From positions 1-64,000 of the forward strand of contig VXCM01000953.1 in NCBI GenBank assembly GCA_014773175.1: DNA of 64,000 nucleotides, read 5' to 3'. The position numbers and the translations under genes were made by a program. The notes below the pieces were generated by a model, which was given only the letters and a program-made list of their open reading frames with translations, was not told where the DNA came from and made no database searches. The stretch comes from Lucifuga dentata (Eukaryota > Chordata > Actinopteri > Ophidiiformes > Bythitidae). This document shows positions 1 through 16,767 of the stretch, piece by piece. Every line of letters starts with the position of its first letter. Positions within the stretch are counted from its first letter, which is position 1.

Positions 1-67
1 ATGGAGGCAGATGATTCGCTGTGGTGACCCCTGAAGGGAAAGCCAAAAGGAAAAGAAGAAGAAGAAC
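1..67 (+). mobile_element. 3' end of an RTE-clade LINE, cut by the window edge
   Basis: Bases 2-34 encode the C-terminal peptide WRQMIRCGDP followed by a TGA at 32-34. A short 3' tail ending in a GAA repeat (about 54-65) follows. The same peptide and tail occur, reverse-complemented, in the RTE fragment at 51120-51651, with one substitution and one missing A over about 58 bases. This is what the 3' end of an RTE-type non-LTR retrotransposon looks like. The rest of the copy, if any, is left of the window. It lies in a flad1 intron in the same orientation as the gene. Confidence 0.8.
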
Positions 68-619
68 AACCATTATATACTCATAGCTTATGGTCCACAA
101 GAGGTCATGCCTTCACACACCAAAATAATTACATCAGACTGTAAGCCATGATGCAGTTGGCCCAGCCATGTGATATTTGGACCAATTATGTCAGGCATGA
201 AAGTTATGGCAGGTATAAAAGTTATTGCAGGTATAAAAAGTAAAAAAGTTAAAAGTTCTCCTCGGGGGCCCTGCACAAAGAACCATGAAAAGCCTGAATC
301 ACAATTTGACCTTGCAAGATGTCTTTTTGCCCTGAAAGTACTACTTTTTATGAAGAATACTGGGTCCTTCAATAAAAATGGCATATAAGTGAAGCTGAAG
401 ATGTTAATTACCTTAAAACTGCTTGTAGTTGCTGCTTGTAGTTAAATTTAGTGGTTGTGACAGAAGCAGAATATAATTTACCAGTGCAGAATATGTGAAG
501 CTTGGCATCTTGGAATCTTGGCAAAGATTGTAATTTTGAAGGCAGTATCAGTACACCTTTACTTTTTGGACATGCTTGCACATAGAACTTTCCAAGCTGT
601 ATCCATCCTCATGTTCCAG
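68..619. other. flad1 intron sequence, nothing recognised
   Basis: This non-coding stretch lies between the RTE tail and the first visible flad1 exon. A short near-tandem GGCATGAAAGTTAT / GCAGGTATAAAAGTTATTGC block lies near 192-242. No exon, RNA gene or further element is recognised. Confidence 0.5.
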
Positions 620-4281
<3,662 letters not shown>

Positions 4282-4660
4282 TGTCGTCCATCTCAGCGTG
4301 TCACCTGTCGCTGATGGAAGCAGATTTTGGTTCCTGCATCTCCAACAGAACACAGGTCATTATTAGAGGATCAGGTCAATCTGATGGACAGTGCTACCCA
4401 CTGGAGAAAAGGAGACTGCAGGGGATGTTTGCAAGAGACCCGACACATGACTGCAGAATGTTTTGGTAAAGGAAATTTCTGTGTGTTAGAGATGTGTGTG
4501 ATATTGAATAAAACATCAATCTGTGTCGTATTTGCATATTATCATGTTATTCTAGATTTTTCTGTGGTGAATTTTCTCATATTCAATTTCAGTCAACAAC
4601 CCATCCAGAGAGACACCATCTCCCAAACAATATTAATAAATAAAAATAATCATATATATC
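4282..4660 (+). other. flad1: flad1 3' untranslated region with two candidate polyadenylation sites
   Basis: The sequence after the flad1 stop keeps no coding signal. AATAAA occurs at 4507-4512, and a second cluster of AATAAA-type hexamers lies at about 4632-4645, followed by a T-rich stretch. Either could end the transcript; which one is used is not visible. Confidence 0.6.
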
Positions 4661-4789
4661 TTGTTTAATGGCTTTGGACTGGACAGACTACAGCTCAACC
4701 ATCAGGCTCACTGATACACATTAATGAATCTATTAACTGCAGCCTGCTTTCTCCAAACCTGATGTAGTTCTCGTTACAGACCTCACGGG

Positions 4790-5170
4790 TGCGTTGTTCT
4801 CACGTTTTCCATTTAGCAGCCGTGATTACAATAAATTACGTTCTCTGTTTCCAGACATGATTAGATCCAGGCTTATCGATCCGCTCTCTCCCCCTCCCCT
4901 CCCTCCTCCCTCCTCTCTCTCTTTCCCCGCCTGGAGATTAGTGAACGGCGCGCAGCGTGGATCGATACGGGCCGATCTAATAAAGCGGGTCTCTTACGAG
5001 GCCACCGCGGAGCTGCACACGCTGTTACACCGGCAATTACCATCTCCAGCCCGGCCTAACTTGTCTGTACGGGCTTCACGGCCTGCTTGATTTATTAATA
5101 ATAACAGTAATAAAAGAGGCAATGAACAGAGGCTTCATCATCGGAGCCGAATGTAACGGTGTGTGATGGG
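4790..5170. promoter_or_regulatory. CpG-rich island, candidate conserved non-coding element
   Basis: About 380 bases stand out from AT-rich flanks. They are CpG-rich (CGGCGCGCAGCG, CGATACGGGCCGATC, TTACGAGGCCACCGCGG) and contain homeodomain-type AT cores and two ATCGAT-like sites. A C/T-rich block spans 4880-4925. The 3' part (5087-5160) turns AT-rich but stays low in microsatellite content. No known protein is encoded in any frame. Conservation of CpGs in a non-promoter, intergenic place suggests selection or protection from methylation. It could instead be an unannotated promoter. Inference only. Confidence 0.4.
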
Positions 5171-8100
5171 CTGTGAGACAAACATTGTCTGGATTCATGA
5201 TATTTTGTGTGGAAAAATAAGAATCCTCTGCTATTCCTATAGACACTTATTTCAGCCTTATGCAGGCCTGTATAGTCAGGATTTCTAATTCGAAAATGAA
5301 GATAAAAGTTTTCGGGTCAGATTTTTATTGTTTCATTATTATCCTCAATTAATTGGATTTTGATTTTCATAACACTGACGGGGAACACCCAGTGAGCATT
5401 TTAATACTTAGGAACATTTTACTGCTAATACTTGTTCATGCTTGAGGAAAATTTAGAAGACATATACTTGTGTAATTTTACATTATGGCACATCATTGAT
5501 ATTTTTACTTAAATAATTTCTTGAATGCTACCAGTACTGATTAGTTTATATTCCTATTAGCATATAATATGTTCCTAATTGATGATGATCATGGAAACGA
5601 ATGACTTTTTAATTCTATAGTAGTTCATCCTTCACTGTCTAGAATGCTACATTTATTTTGATATTTGTACAATGTTGCATAGTTTCTAAACATTTTTATT
5701 CCTTTATATTTGTCTCAGTGTTATGTGCCACTATCTACTCACTTTCAGGCATCACATCACTTCCTTTTCTACCTTTTCAGTGTTCTCTAAACCTGTACTT
5801 TTCTTTACTTCTTCTTATGCATTTCGAAATTATCTTTTGATGAATACCTGAAAATTTGAACTGGGAAAAAATAGCTATTATAGTCAGAAAGTGACGTGGT
5901 CATATGGATACTGACTACTAGGGCATAACAGTGTCTGGACTAAAGTACTTTATGTAGTCCATGAATACATATTTATGACTATCTTATCCTTTTATTTCAC
6001 ACTGCTCTGGTTTTGCAAGACGTTTTGTTTGAAAGCTATAAAAATGCAAACAAAACATTCTGGAAAATCTGATACAGCATCTGTTGTGTCATGTGAGACA
6101 GTGGAACAAACAAACAACACTAAAATGTGGCACTTTTTTCTCTTCTGCATGCAGATTAAAACAAAAGCATCCCCTCATCTGCTCCACTTACTATAGACTT
6201 AAATTTTGGGTCAAGTGGTAAATGAACAATTACACATTCCAAACCCCACATTTCAAAGAAAATATTCAATTCTGAAAGAGATCGAGATGTGTCTGCTGAC
6301 TGATCACAATGTGTGAAAATTTGTTTGATTTGTGGATAAGTTACCATTGGTGGAACAGTGGTGATGTGGGGATAAGAAGAGCTGGGCTGATCAGAGTTAC
6401 TTCCTGTGCATTGATGCCATAATTCATAATTCTTCACTTCTACATTCCAAATTTCCAAGGCGGGACTGTGACTTAGAAACAGAGCTAATGATGTTTGATA
6501 TGGATGGGGATTGATTTAAGGTAACTTTTATACACTTGGCGTGACTTTGTAAAGAAACACATGGCAAACTTTGATATTAGAGTGAACTATCCATTTCAGA
6601 TTGTGAGATGCGAGCCTGCTTCAGTGAATGTGATGGTTTTCTCTAAAGGAATATGTTCCTAATCCAATTCCTCAGCAGTTCCTGCAGTGTAAAACGAGAC
6701 TTGAAGCAGCATGAGACAGCAATTCAGGCGATGTCCTGGGAGAGATGCTTAACATGGAGGATGAATAGACACTCCGTTGTCAGAAAGCATCAGGAGAGAA
6801 GGGAGACCTTTGAGTCTATGCAAATTACCAACCCATCTGCATGTAAACCCAACCGACCAGAACACGGGAAATAGGATGTTCAGTATCAAAGTGTCACGCA
6901 TTAAAAGGGGGATGAAAGTGAGAGATAAAGAAAGGCAGGGAGGGAGAAGGAGCGAGGAGGAAGGAGGCTCCATTTGCTTGCTGCTATGTGAAGTGTGACA
7001 GACTTAGCTCGTTTGGTCTGGTTTTGGTATGCTCAAATAAAAGGCCGTCTCATAATCCCAAGTTTGTCACACTTCTCAGTCCAGTACACAGAATCAAGAC
7101 AGTCCTCCACTCCTATCTGCACACATGGCATGCATTCAGAAAAATGCTGTTCACACAGCATGCTCACTTTAATGTAAAGGGTCTGTGATGCTTTAGTCAG
7201 CATGCTGAAGCCTCATGTGAAAATTCAACTGAACTATTCAAATGAACTTAACTCAACTGGAGTTCATATGGAGCCATAACTGAAACACTGTGTGTAATTT
7301 TACAAAGACGAGAGACATTTAGCACTAGAACGACGCAGCAAGGGTCTAATGATTTCTGTTTTTATAGCTTAAAATTAGATTTGAAGCATTCATAAAGTCC
7401 TTACTTTTCAAAGATCAACTTTTCTAAGCAAGCATGGAAATAATACTGATATCTATGTTTACCTTCTTTAGAGGACGTCTTCTTGATCTGCTCCAACAGT
7501 TTTGGCATTTTTTAAAATTCTTAGTACTTGTAATGTTTTTCAGACTGCATTTGGATGGCTCTTACGTGATTTTTGAGGTTACTGGATGCTAATGAATATC
7601 AAAATGATGGCCGAGCTTCTTCAAGATGGCTATTTTTCTTTGTCGTATCCAGTCTGTCCACATTTATCACTGTTTGCGTGACATGCCGGCTTTGTGAGCA
7701 TAAAGCAGAAATAGTTATACTGTTATTGGCTATACCTGACGTGTAGGTGTGCAAGAAAAATCTCCTCGCTGAAGAGGAAATAAAAGCTTTCACTAGTATT
7801 ATAACCTAGAAATTAAACAGCACACCAATTCAAAAACAAAATTATTCATTGATGATCCTCAGAGGCTTTTACATTCCGTATCTCACAGCAAACAGAATAA
7901 ACCCATGAAACGTGGTTGTATGGTAAAACTAATATGACAAATACTGAAAAGGATTCTTTTAAAAAATCAAAAGTATTAGTAGATTCTCCAGAGTTGGATG
8001 TGTTACTGCCATTGTGTTATTTCAGCAACATCTCTACCTCAAAGCATAGTCCAGCTGGTGTTTTGGTAAGAATATGACTTTAATTTAAATAATTTGGAAA

Positions 8101-11100
8101 AAATACAAAAATCTTTTTTTTATGCTTGGTTTAGGCTATTTAGTATAATTATCAGAATTCAAGATTCAAGTATTAGCTGTAGCATGTAGAAAAAAGCAAC
8201 AATAATTTATAGCTTTGAAGTTTTCGCACTTGTGGTTGACCTTCCACTGCATATCCAACAAAACTCATTATGGTACTATGAACACATTATACTCTCCGTT
8301 ATACAAGGATCTATGGTTTTGATGTGAGGATCAATGTGCGTATGTGTATGTATGACACTGGCAGTAGTAAAATATGACAAAACTATTTATCAGCAGCGAG
8401 AAGCTTGGAAAATACTCCAAAATTTGTCCCTGAAAACACAAGTGGAAATTGAAGTAGAAAACTTGTTGTGAACAATTGTAAAGAGAGATGTTATTGACAG
8501 ACATCATCTTATGTCAGTTTTTACTCTGTATTGCATAAATGGTCAAATATTCATCTTGGGAACATACAGTCAATAAAGCATTGAAAAGTTTAATATAATT
8601 CAAGAAAAAGTCAGTGAAAAAATTTGGATGAATATTCAACATAGTCCTTGATCTTAATATTTTAAGAGGTCTGTTGCAGGAGTTTAATAATACTTGCATT
8701 GCTACAGGCCTGTCAGCACGCCGCCATGATGTTACCTTGAGGAGTAAATACACTCAATGCTGCATACACAAATGTGGGAAAGATTACACCTGAGAATAAT
8801 ACACTTTTCCTGTTCACAGAACTTCTTCCCCAGACGAGAAAGGTTCCTCACACTGGAAGGCACAATATTTTGGCTCAAACCTGCGAGACTGAGAGGTCAG
8901 GAGAGTTCAAACTGACTCAGTGTCAGTCAGTCACATTTCCTCAGGCAAAAGATTTCTGTTTGAAGTAGGAACATGCCCTCAGTAATGGTGAGAGATGATT
9001 ATGGAAATATTACACAGGTGATCTGAGAAGATCAGTAGATCTTCCCAATTGTAGCACCAATTAAATCTCTAGGTAGTCATTATTAGACTTTTAAACTGAT
9101 GAGTGATAATCAGCACAGCACTTTAATGGCACTGTAAGTAAATGATGCCTTTAAAAGCTCCCCAAAATAAGTTCAGTATCTTAACAAACAGTAGAATATC
9201 ATACCTGTATATCCCTTCACTTTTCACTGCATGATCTTCTCCAGAATCCTAATAATCATATAAAAATGCAGTCAACATGATGGTTTTTCTAGAAAAAAAA
9301 AAAAAAANAAAAAAAAAAAAAAAAAGGACAGAGCGCCCAAAGAAAAGCGGCCTGACCTTGTATTGTGTCACTGCCCAGAGGAGATAAAGTTCTCATTTTC
9401 AATGCATGCTGTGACCTATATAAAAAGAAAGACAAATCAATTGCCAGTGAAACATGGCTTTCAGCATGATCTTAAGACATTTAGTTCCACAAGTATTCAG
9501 AAGGACACTTCCTGCCAAAGGGATGCCCTCTCACCTCTGCATATGCTTCAGGATTCATAAGCAGAGTCTATCTCCTGATCCTGCTTTGGGAAACAAAATT
9601 TCAAAATTCAAGATATCCACGGCCATGCCTGCTGAACGGCAGGTAGAAAAGACAAATAAGTTATTCAACAAATAGACAGTTGTAGCTGAAGTACTGCATC
9701 TTTGAAATCATAATGTAATGTAGTAAATTTAATGCAGTGATGGTTGTAATAATGAGTTTTCTTGATTTTCTGGTTTCTTTGTAAACACTTTCCTTATTAA
9801 AGTAATTTTAATGTAGCTATACAATCAGAAATGCACATGGTACATCTGAGTTATACAGAAAGAAAAATATGCACTGTTTTCCTATTCATGTTATTGTCTT
9901 ATTATGCTGAAGAAGTCATAAACAGTGGCAATCTGACGGATTAATATTCAGTCAGAACCAATTAAATAACCTGAACCTTGAACTTGCTGAAGAAAACACA
10001 ACCTGCTGACACTGTATAATTACAGTGGAGCTGTAATATGGACAAGGAACAACATTTGTAATTCCGGAAAAGACTTCTGATTAGAGAAAACTGCACAGAA
10101 AATTAGAAATACTTTGCATAATTTATCTAAATTTGTCTAATATAGCGACGTCTTTCCAGATACAGTTCTGTAGTTGTTAACAGACAGCAGAACTGTTACA
10201 CATACAATGTCACATGCAAATATATTCTAAGATTTTTAGATTGTTATCTTCGTAATTCCATTTTGGATAAAATATAAAAGGTACATAAACTGTAAAAAAA
10301 AAAACAAACAAAAAAAAAAAAAAAAANAAAAAAAAAAAAAAAAATGTATTAAGATAAATAGTCATACAGACTTTATACAGTGTTATTTGAAAGTCATTTT
10401 CTCTTTACTCCAATCTAAACGCATCCCCCACTTTCTACTGAATCTCACTATGCTTACTTCATCATAGCTGAAAAAATGAATGAAAATACAGGCTTTGGAA
10501 ATGTATATGTGAAGGTCAAAATCAAAGCCAGTTTATAACAACATGCCTCAACAGTGACAAACATGTCATCAGAGGAGATCATAAGCCATGAAATAGGAGC
10601 ATTAGCCCTATATTATCCAGGAAATTGCCTTTCTGGCTTCACAACAGGCTTTACATTACAGCCTATATAAATGGAAATGCATTTAGATGTACATTTCTAT
10701 CTTTAAAACACAAACAAAAACATCTCCTTTTGTTCTTCTCAGTCCTGCCTATAGACTGAATATAAATACAGTTAATACTTTAAGGTCAATGTATTGGCAA
10801 TGATGCATCAGGGTCTATTAATACCAGGAGTCTATTGGGTATCTGAGTGTTATCAGGCTTTGGCTGCCCACAGATAAAAACTCAGCTCAATACTCCTCCA
10901 GGTTACTCACATTACAATGGCCTCTTACACCACAAGGTCATTTCAAGTCCCTGAAGTCTTCTTATCTCTGTTCTCCTGTGTATTACACTAGATATGTGTG
11001 TGTTCCACAAATAAAGTTGTGTGTCTATGTGTGTGAGTGTGTTGTTGCTGAGGGCTGCGGTTACATAAAATATCAATACTTGAAAAAAAGTTAAATGACA

Positions 11101-12044
11101 ATTGATTAAATGTTTTAATGCAATCATATTTATTTTGTTGTCTTGCTGTTAAAAAAGGCTCAGCTTGCAGTCGGCTCTTCACAGAAGATGCTACATTCTT
11201 CACTAAAATGTGAAAGTGAGGAAATTACAAATACGCAGCAATCAAAAACAAAATGATTGTAAAATTCTGCGTCAGACATCAGTGAACTTATTGAACACGA
11301 GTCCAAACAGCAGTTTTATCACCAATTTAGGAAATGAATAACATAAACCCCAAGGCCATGAATGATGATGGCTTGGTAACGAAATATGCCGGAAAAAAAC
11401 AAGTGCTACCAGTGTAGTTTTTTTTAGAAGGAGAAATTCACTGCATGATTAACCTAAAGATTTTATGATCACATTCACTGAAAAAGTTACAGTATGTGGG
11501 AATATAATTATGTATTTTTATAAATATATAAACTTTCATTTAATGTCAATTAGATTAACTCTATTTCAAAATCAGGTAATTAAATCAGTTGTTAATGAAC
11601 AATTTACATTAAAATATTTTAAAATTCAAATAGTTTTTTTTAATCCATTTGTCAATTTCAATGATTTGTTTTTTTCTTTGCAAAAATATATTTAATTCTA
11701 TCAAAAACCTTCACTTGTCAAACTAGATTACAGGAATATATCATTGTGTTTGTGTATGTAAAAAGCATAGTTTTGTCAGATTTTTGCTTGTAAATTAAAG
11801 AAATCAGCAAAGATTTTACTAAAACATTCAGTATATATAGTTGGTATATTTTGCTTTTACTAAATATATTAACAATTAAACCTAAAACAAATGATTCTGT
11901 AAAAAACAAATAATTCTGTTAAAAAAAAAAAAGCTTATGTGCATATCTGCACATCTGGTTGGTCACGAGGTGCATCAACGAATCAGCTTCAGTGGTCCGC
12001 AGCGACTGATGCTCTCTGTTTACCATAATCCCTCTCTCCTACAC
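5171..12044. other. intergenic DNA between the 3' ends of flad1 and efna4
   Basis: AT-rich, largely unique-looking sequence with no recognised exon, RNA gene or transposon. It includes two poly(A) runs each holding a single N (9294-9325 and 10308-10344) and a run of simple GT near 10994-11042. Short open frames here show no family similarity that I recognise. Confidence 0.5.
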
Positions 12045-12050
12045 TTTATT
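12045..12050 (-). terminator. efna4: candidate efna4 polyadenylation signal AATAAA
   Basis: AATAAA read on the minus strand, about 860 bases after the efna4 stop, followed by GTGTAGGAGAG. It is the first canonical hexamer after the stop that I found; usage is inferred. Confidence 0.4.
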
Positions 12051-12906
12051 CTGAAGGACAGAGAGAGGAGTGGACCAGCAGAACAACAGGAAGTCCAATC
12101 AAAAGGACAAATTCAGTCCCAGGTCCTGTTAAGAGGCATTCTTCATGTCCACACCAGAGTGTCGTGTCCAGTCTCTATGAAGCTGGTTTTACGGCCAACC
12201 CAGTCCAACTCCAGTGAAACCAGTTTAATCCCAGTAGGGGGTGCAGCATCCCTGCGTGTCAATCTAAAACATTCCCAAAATTCCCTCTAGAACACTTTTA
12301 GCTTGCAAAATCCATCAGTTCTAAAAGTTAATCAAAACATTTATACTCAGATGCTCAGATGCAAATGAGTCAGTAAACATAAGTCAGAAATCATTTGTGT
12401 GTGTCCTTGTGCTGCCTGTCAGAAATCATGCTGGACACCTGACTGACCTCTGACCTCTGAGCCACTCAGTGCAGTAATATGTGTTTTTGGCCACTTTCTA
12501 ACTTGAGGCAGCATAAGAAAATTTAAAAATGTCAAAATAAGTAAGAAATGAAAAACAGAATGGAAAAACAAATGAAAATGCAAGAAAACTTTGTTGGAAC
12601 ACGTCTGCACAGGCTCTGTTCTTTTGGCAGGACATGGATCTTAATGTTCTATATTACTATTACACAACAGGTGGAGCAAAAAGCAAGGAATGAATCACAG
12701 TGAGTCGGCATGTCAATCCCTGAGTCACTGTGACCTCGTTTTCCAGAAGACACCTGATATGTTCTGGAATTTTACAGGTAAACGAGCAATATTGCCGCTA
12801 ATATGCATCTTTTGCCATAGCTTAGCATCGTGCACTTCAAAAGTCTAAGGATTAATTCCCACATTCCCTCAGAGAACAGGTGTGAGGTCAGCTAGGAGGA
12901 CGCAAG
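12045..12906 (-). other. efna4: probable efna4 3' untranslated region
   Basis: This stretch follows the efna4 stop codon on the minus strand. An AATAAA on that strand at 12050-12045 is the first canonical signal after the stop and would give a 3' UTR of about 0.86-0.88 kb. The true end is not proven; longer forms are possible. Confidence 0.45.
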
Positions 12907-12995
12907 TCATATGATGAGCAGGAGGAAGATGAGGATGAGGAGTGGAAGTGAAGTTGTCCTAGACAAACGAGCAGTACTTCGAAATGTTGGAGTAT
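12907..12995 (-). CDS. efna4: efna4 exon 4: GPI-anchor signal and stop
   Basis: The acceptor CTTTCTTGCTCAG sits in a CT-rich tract before 12995. It encodes TPTFRSTARLSRTTS, then LPLLILIFLLLII and TGA at 12909-12907. A short polar spacer and a 13-residue hydrophobic end are what a GPI-transamidase substrate needs; the attachment residue is probably in the Ser/Thr/Ala stretch. It joins exon 3 in phase, giving an Asn at the junction. Confidence 0.9.
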
Positions 12996-14374
12996 CTGAG
13001 CAAGAAAGAGAGAGAGAGGTATGACATATATGAGAATGCAGACATGTTACATAGACACCTCAGCTTATGTATAAATCAGAAGTACAATGTTGCATCTCAC
13101 CTTGTTGCTGTTTTGAACCCTCTGATTCTAAAACAGCCGAATGGAGACAGAGAGAGAGAGAGAGAGAGAGAAGGGAGGGGGGTAAAGTTTAGGAAAAGAA
13201 ACAAGTTGCTGATTAGTCATTTTTGCATACTTAACTTTCTCAATAAAACTACGTACTTCCTTGTGGAACAAAAGGCGCACGAAACAGACAAATGACCAGG
13301 GGAAGGTATTTACCATTACTCAAAGCCTAATGCCGTGAAAAATGAGTACTGACTGGCTGTGCAACCCTAAATATGTCCCCTATGCAAATTCTCTTAAAGG
13401 TCGGATAAAAAAAAAGAGCTTGAGAAGCACAGTGACAGGAAAAGATAGTGTTATGGAAATTAGAAAGAGTAAGAATGACGAGATTATACAGAAGGGATAC
13501 AGGAAATGAAAAAGGGGGAAAAAAACACCCACAAAATTTGAAATGGCAGAGCGAAACCAAGAAGTGGACAGAAGATGAAAGGAAGAGAGGTAGAGACCCG
13601 AGTGAGAGTACAGAGGAAAAAAAAGAAGGGTGGAACGATTGAAACAAGGTCAGACAGAGAGAAAAGGGAGGGAGAGACAGAGAGAAAGAAACAGACACAT
13701 GAGGGGGGATTGTTTGTGTCTGGGTGTCAGTTTCTCAGTAGGGGGTGGACTAAAAGGAAATAATGGAGGGAATGATGGAGGGTTGGAGGATGGAGAGAAG
13801 GAGGGGTATGAGAGTGAGGGAAAAAGGTGGAGAAGAAAAGGAAAAGTACTAAAATACAGGTACGACTGAAAAGTAGAAACAGTTAGAAACCCAGAGGAAA
13901 AAGAACGATATATGGATGAAAAAGGTGCAGAGAAGGATCAGGGATGAGGCTGCAGAATTATAGCTGATATTAAATCGATCTACGGCCTTGAGCCCACGGC
14001 TGACGCTGCACCCAGACAGACAGAAAGACAGGTGTAAAGACAAGTGTGTATCGATCTCACCTGTAAACCTATACCACCTATCCACACATCACAGCTGTTC
14101 ACAGAGATTATGAGAGAGGAAATGGGCCACTTCAAACTTGTCTGTTTCAGAGCGACATGAAGTAGGCTAGATGCATTAAATAAGAGCTTAGAACTCTATT
14201 TGTTCGTAGTATCAGCCTGGTATCTACAGGTCTCAGAGCTCTGCAGCAACGTGTCATTACAAAAGACATGAGCCACTAAATTACTCTCATGTTCTGTACA
14301 ACTAGCGACCATCTTAGAGCTAACGAAGCATTAAATAGCATGCTGGGTCTGGGCCTCTCACTGAGAGGGTGTGT

Positions 14375-14409
<35 letters not shown>

Positions 14410-16707
14410 TGCATGCAACAGGAATCATAGCAAACAGAAAATATACTTAAACAGTTCTTTATAACTTAAGATCTAACATACTTACAACAAATAGAAGTAA
14501 AACTTGTGTCAATGATCTCATGTTGATTTTCAATTGAAAATGTCTGATATTATAACCATATTATAATGAGCAAAGGATGTTTATTAATTTACCATCCTTT
14601 CCGGTGTTAACTGTGCATAAAGTAGAAACACAAAAGATTCAAAAACGTGAAGAATTTCATTTATTAAGCCTTGTAAATTAACAAACAAAAGCTACAAAAT
14701 GGTTAACAAGCTTTCAAAGTATTAAATATAAATGTAGTTATATGGCTTTAAACTTTTTTTTAAAGACTGTTCTGAGTTTTGGATATTTTGTATTTGACAA
14801 ACATGGACATGCCATTTAAACAGGAGAATTTCTTTACGTTTAGTTTTGAAATTCGGCTTATAATTTACAGGTTAGAGGGAAAACTTCTGTATTTTATAGT
14901 AACAACACTTATCTGTATGACGCCACACCACAGCTTGTTACTAAAATGTGTTCATGCTGAATGCCTTGTGTTTGTCATGTGACATTTTGTTTAAATGAGA
15001 ACATTTTTATTAAAAACTGAACATGCGAGTACTGAAGTTAACATCATATTTTCGGTCATGGTGAGCTCAGCCACAAAATGGCGCCCATGGAGGTGTGTCT
15101 GTGAGAATCGTGACGTCTCTGCACTGCAGTCAGAAACATGCAGCATTTGTAACTGTATGTGCACAACCATGCCTAAATGTGTGTGTATGTGCGCGCGTGT
15201 GTGCGCGCATGTGTGTGTGTCTCTAGTCAGCAAAACGCCCCACTGCAGATACACTTTTCCACCATCCCACCTCTCCTCTCCATGCCGCCATTTCACACAC
15301 ACAGCAGCTAATGCTAACCACCCTGATTGTTAGCGCTGAACTAAAATAGGAAAAACTTTTTAAAAACGCAAGCGAAAAAAAAAAAAGTGACGAAAATGGT
15401 TAAAGTCAAAATTTTGGAATCTGGGAGTTCGTGATCTGAAAGAGCCGAGCTGGGCAAGTGGTGTGTGTATGTATGCATGTGTGTGTGTGTGTGTGTGGGT
15501 GTGTATCGGGTTCAGAGGGTACAAAGGTATTTAGGACAGTGGAGGGGGTGGAAGAGGGCAGCGATGTAAGACATTTCTTTCAAAAAAGTGGGGGAAAAAG
15601 AAGAAAGAGGTGTGGAAAATGGTTAAGCTCTGCAAACCAAAATGACCACGATGGACTGCTCACAGCGGGAGAACGACAGGAAAAGGGGAAGAGCGACTAA
15701 GAAAGAGGGAATCAATTACAGAGAGGGGAAGTTGGTCTGTAATGGTTTCTCACAGTAGGACAGCTGGAAAAGAGAGAGGAGAAAACAGAGCGACAAGGAG
15801 CGTAAGGGAGATAAACACGACAGGAGGAGTTTTCAGAGAAGTTGCAGCAGGAAAAAAAAAGAAACAAAACAAGTGAGATGTGAAGCAAGTCGGTGAAAGA
15901 TGCAATAAAAGAGAGCGAGGGCTGCAGGGCGTCGCAGATTTAACATAACTCGCCTTTCTGACGCAACGCAGGCTCAAGTTCCTTTCAGCAAAGCCTTCAG
16001 TTCATATAAACATTACACTGTTATGACAAAAACAGCAGCAAAACCAAAGAATGAAAGATGCTCCAGCCAGGATTCAAAGACATCAGACACACACACACAC
16101 ACACAGGACATCATTACGGGCATCCTAATCTGTCCTGCCTGGTCTGTGGAGTGTTTGGGGTAAATTAAGGCAATAAACACACACGTTGACACACAGGAGA
16201 GACGACAAAGGGACTGGTGAGTTGTAGCTGACCTTGGCACAATGACAGCGTGCCAGACGGACCCTCTCACTGTCACCACTCCGTCCTTCAGACCAGTATG
16301 AGGTAGGAGTGTGTGGCCGAGTGTGTATCTGATAATTAGTTCAAACACCCACAACAGGGTTTCCCCACATGAAACTACGTTTTAATCACACAGGCTGGTT
16401 ACCGAACAAAAGTTTAGGGAAGGAAGAGAAAAAGTGCGCGGTTTGAAGTTGCTAGCACCGAGAGCCACACACACACACGCACGTGCACGCACACACACAC
16501 ACACACACACAGAAACATGGTGNCCGAGAGCCACACACACACACGCACGTGCACGCACACACACACACACACACACAGAAACATGGTGCCCTGCTGCCAT
16601 GCTACCTGTCAGATAAAAGGGAACCTGAGCAGGAAAGAACCAGAGAGGATGTGAGGTGTTACCAGAGGGAACAACACAACAACAGCTGTGGTAAACTGCC
16701 ACTAATG

Positions 16708-16767
<60 letters not shown>

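Noticed and set aside
4980..5060. Faint resemblance of the CpG-rich island to small-subunit rRNA (CTCTTACGAGGCC, GCAATTACCATCTCCAGCCC)
   Set aside because: Only short scattered matches with wrong spacing; no continuous rRNA sequence.
4794..5090. 98-codon open frame across the CpG-rich island
   Set aside because: No recognisable domain, Pro/Ser-rich from the C/T-rich block, and no splice context. High GC makes stops rare. Treated as non-coding.
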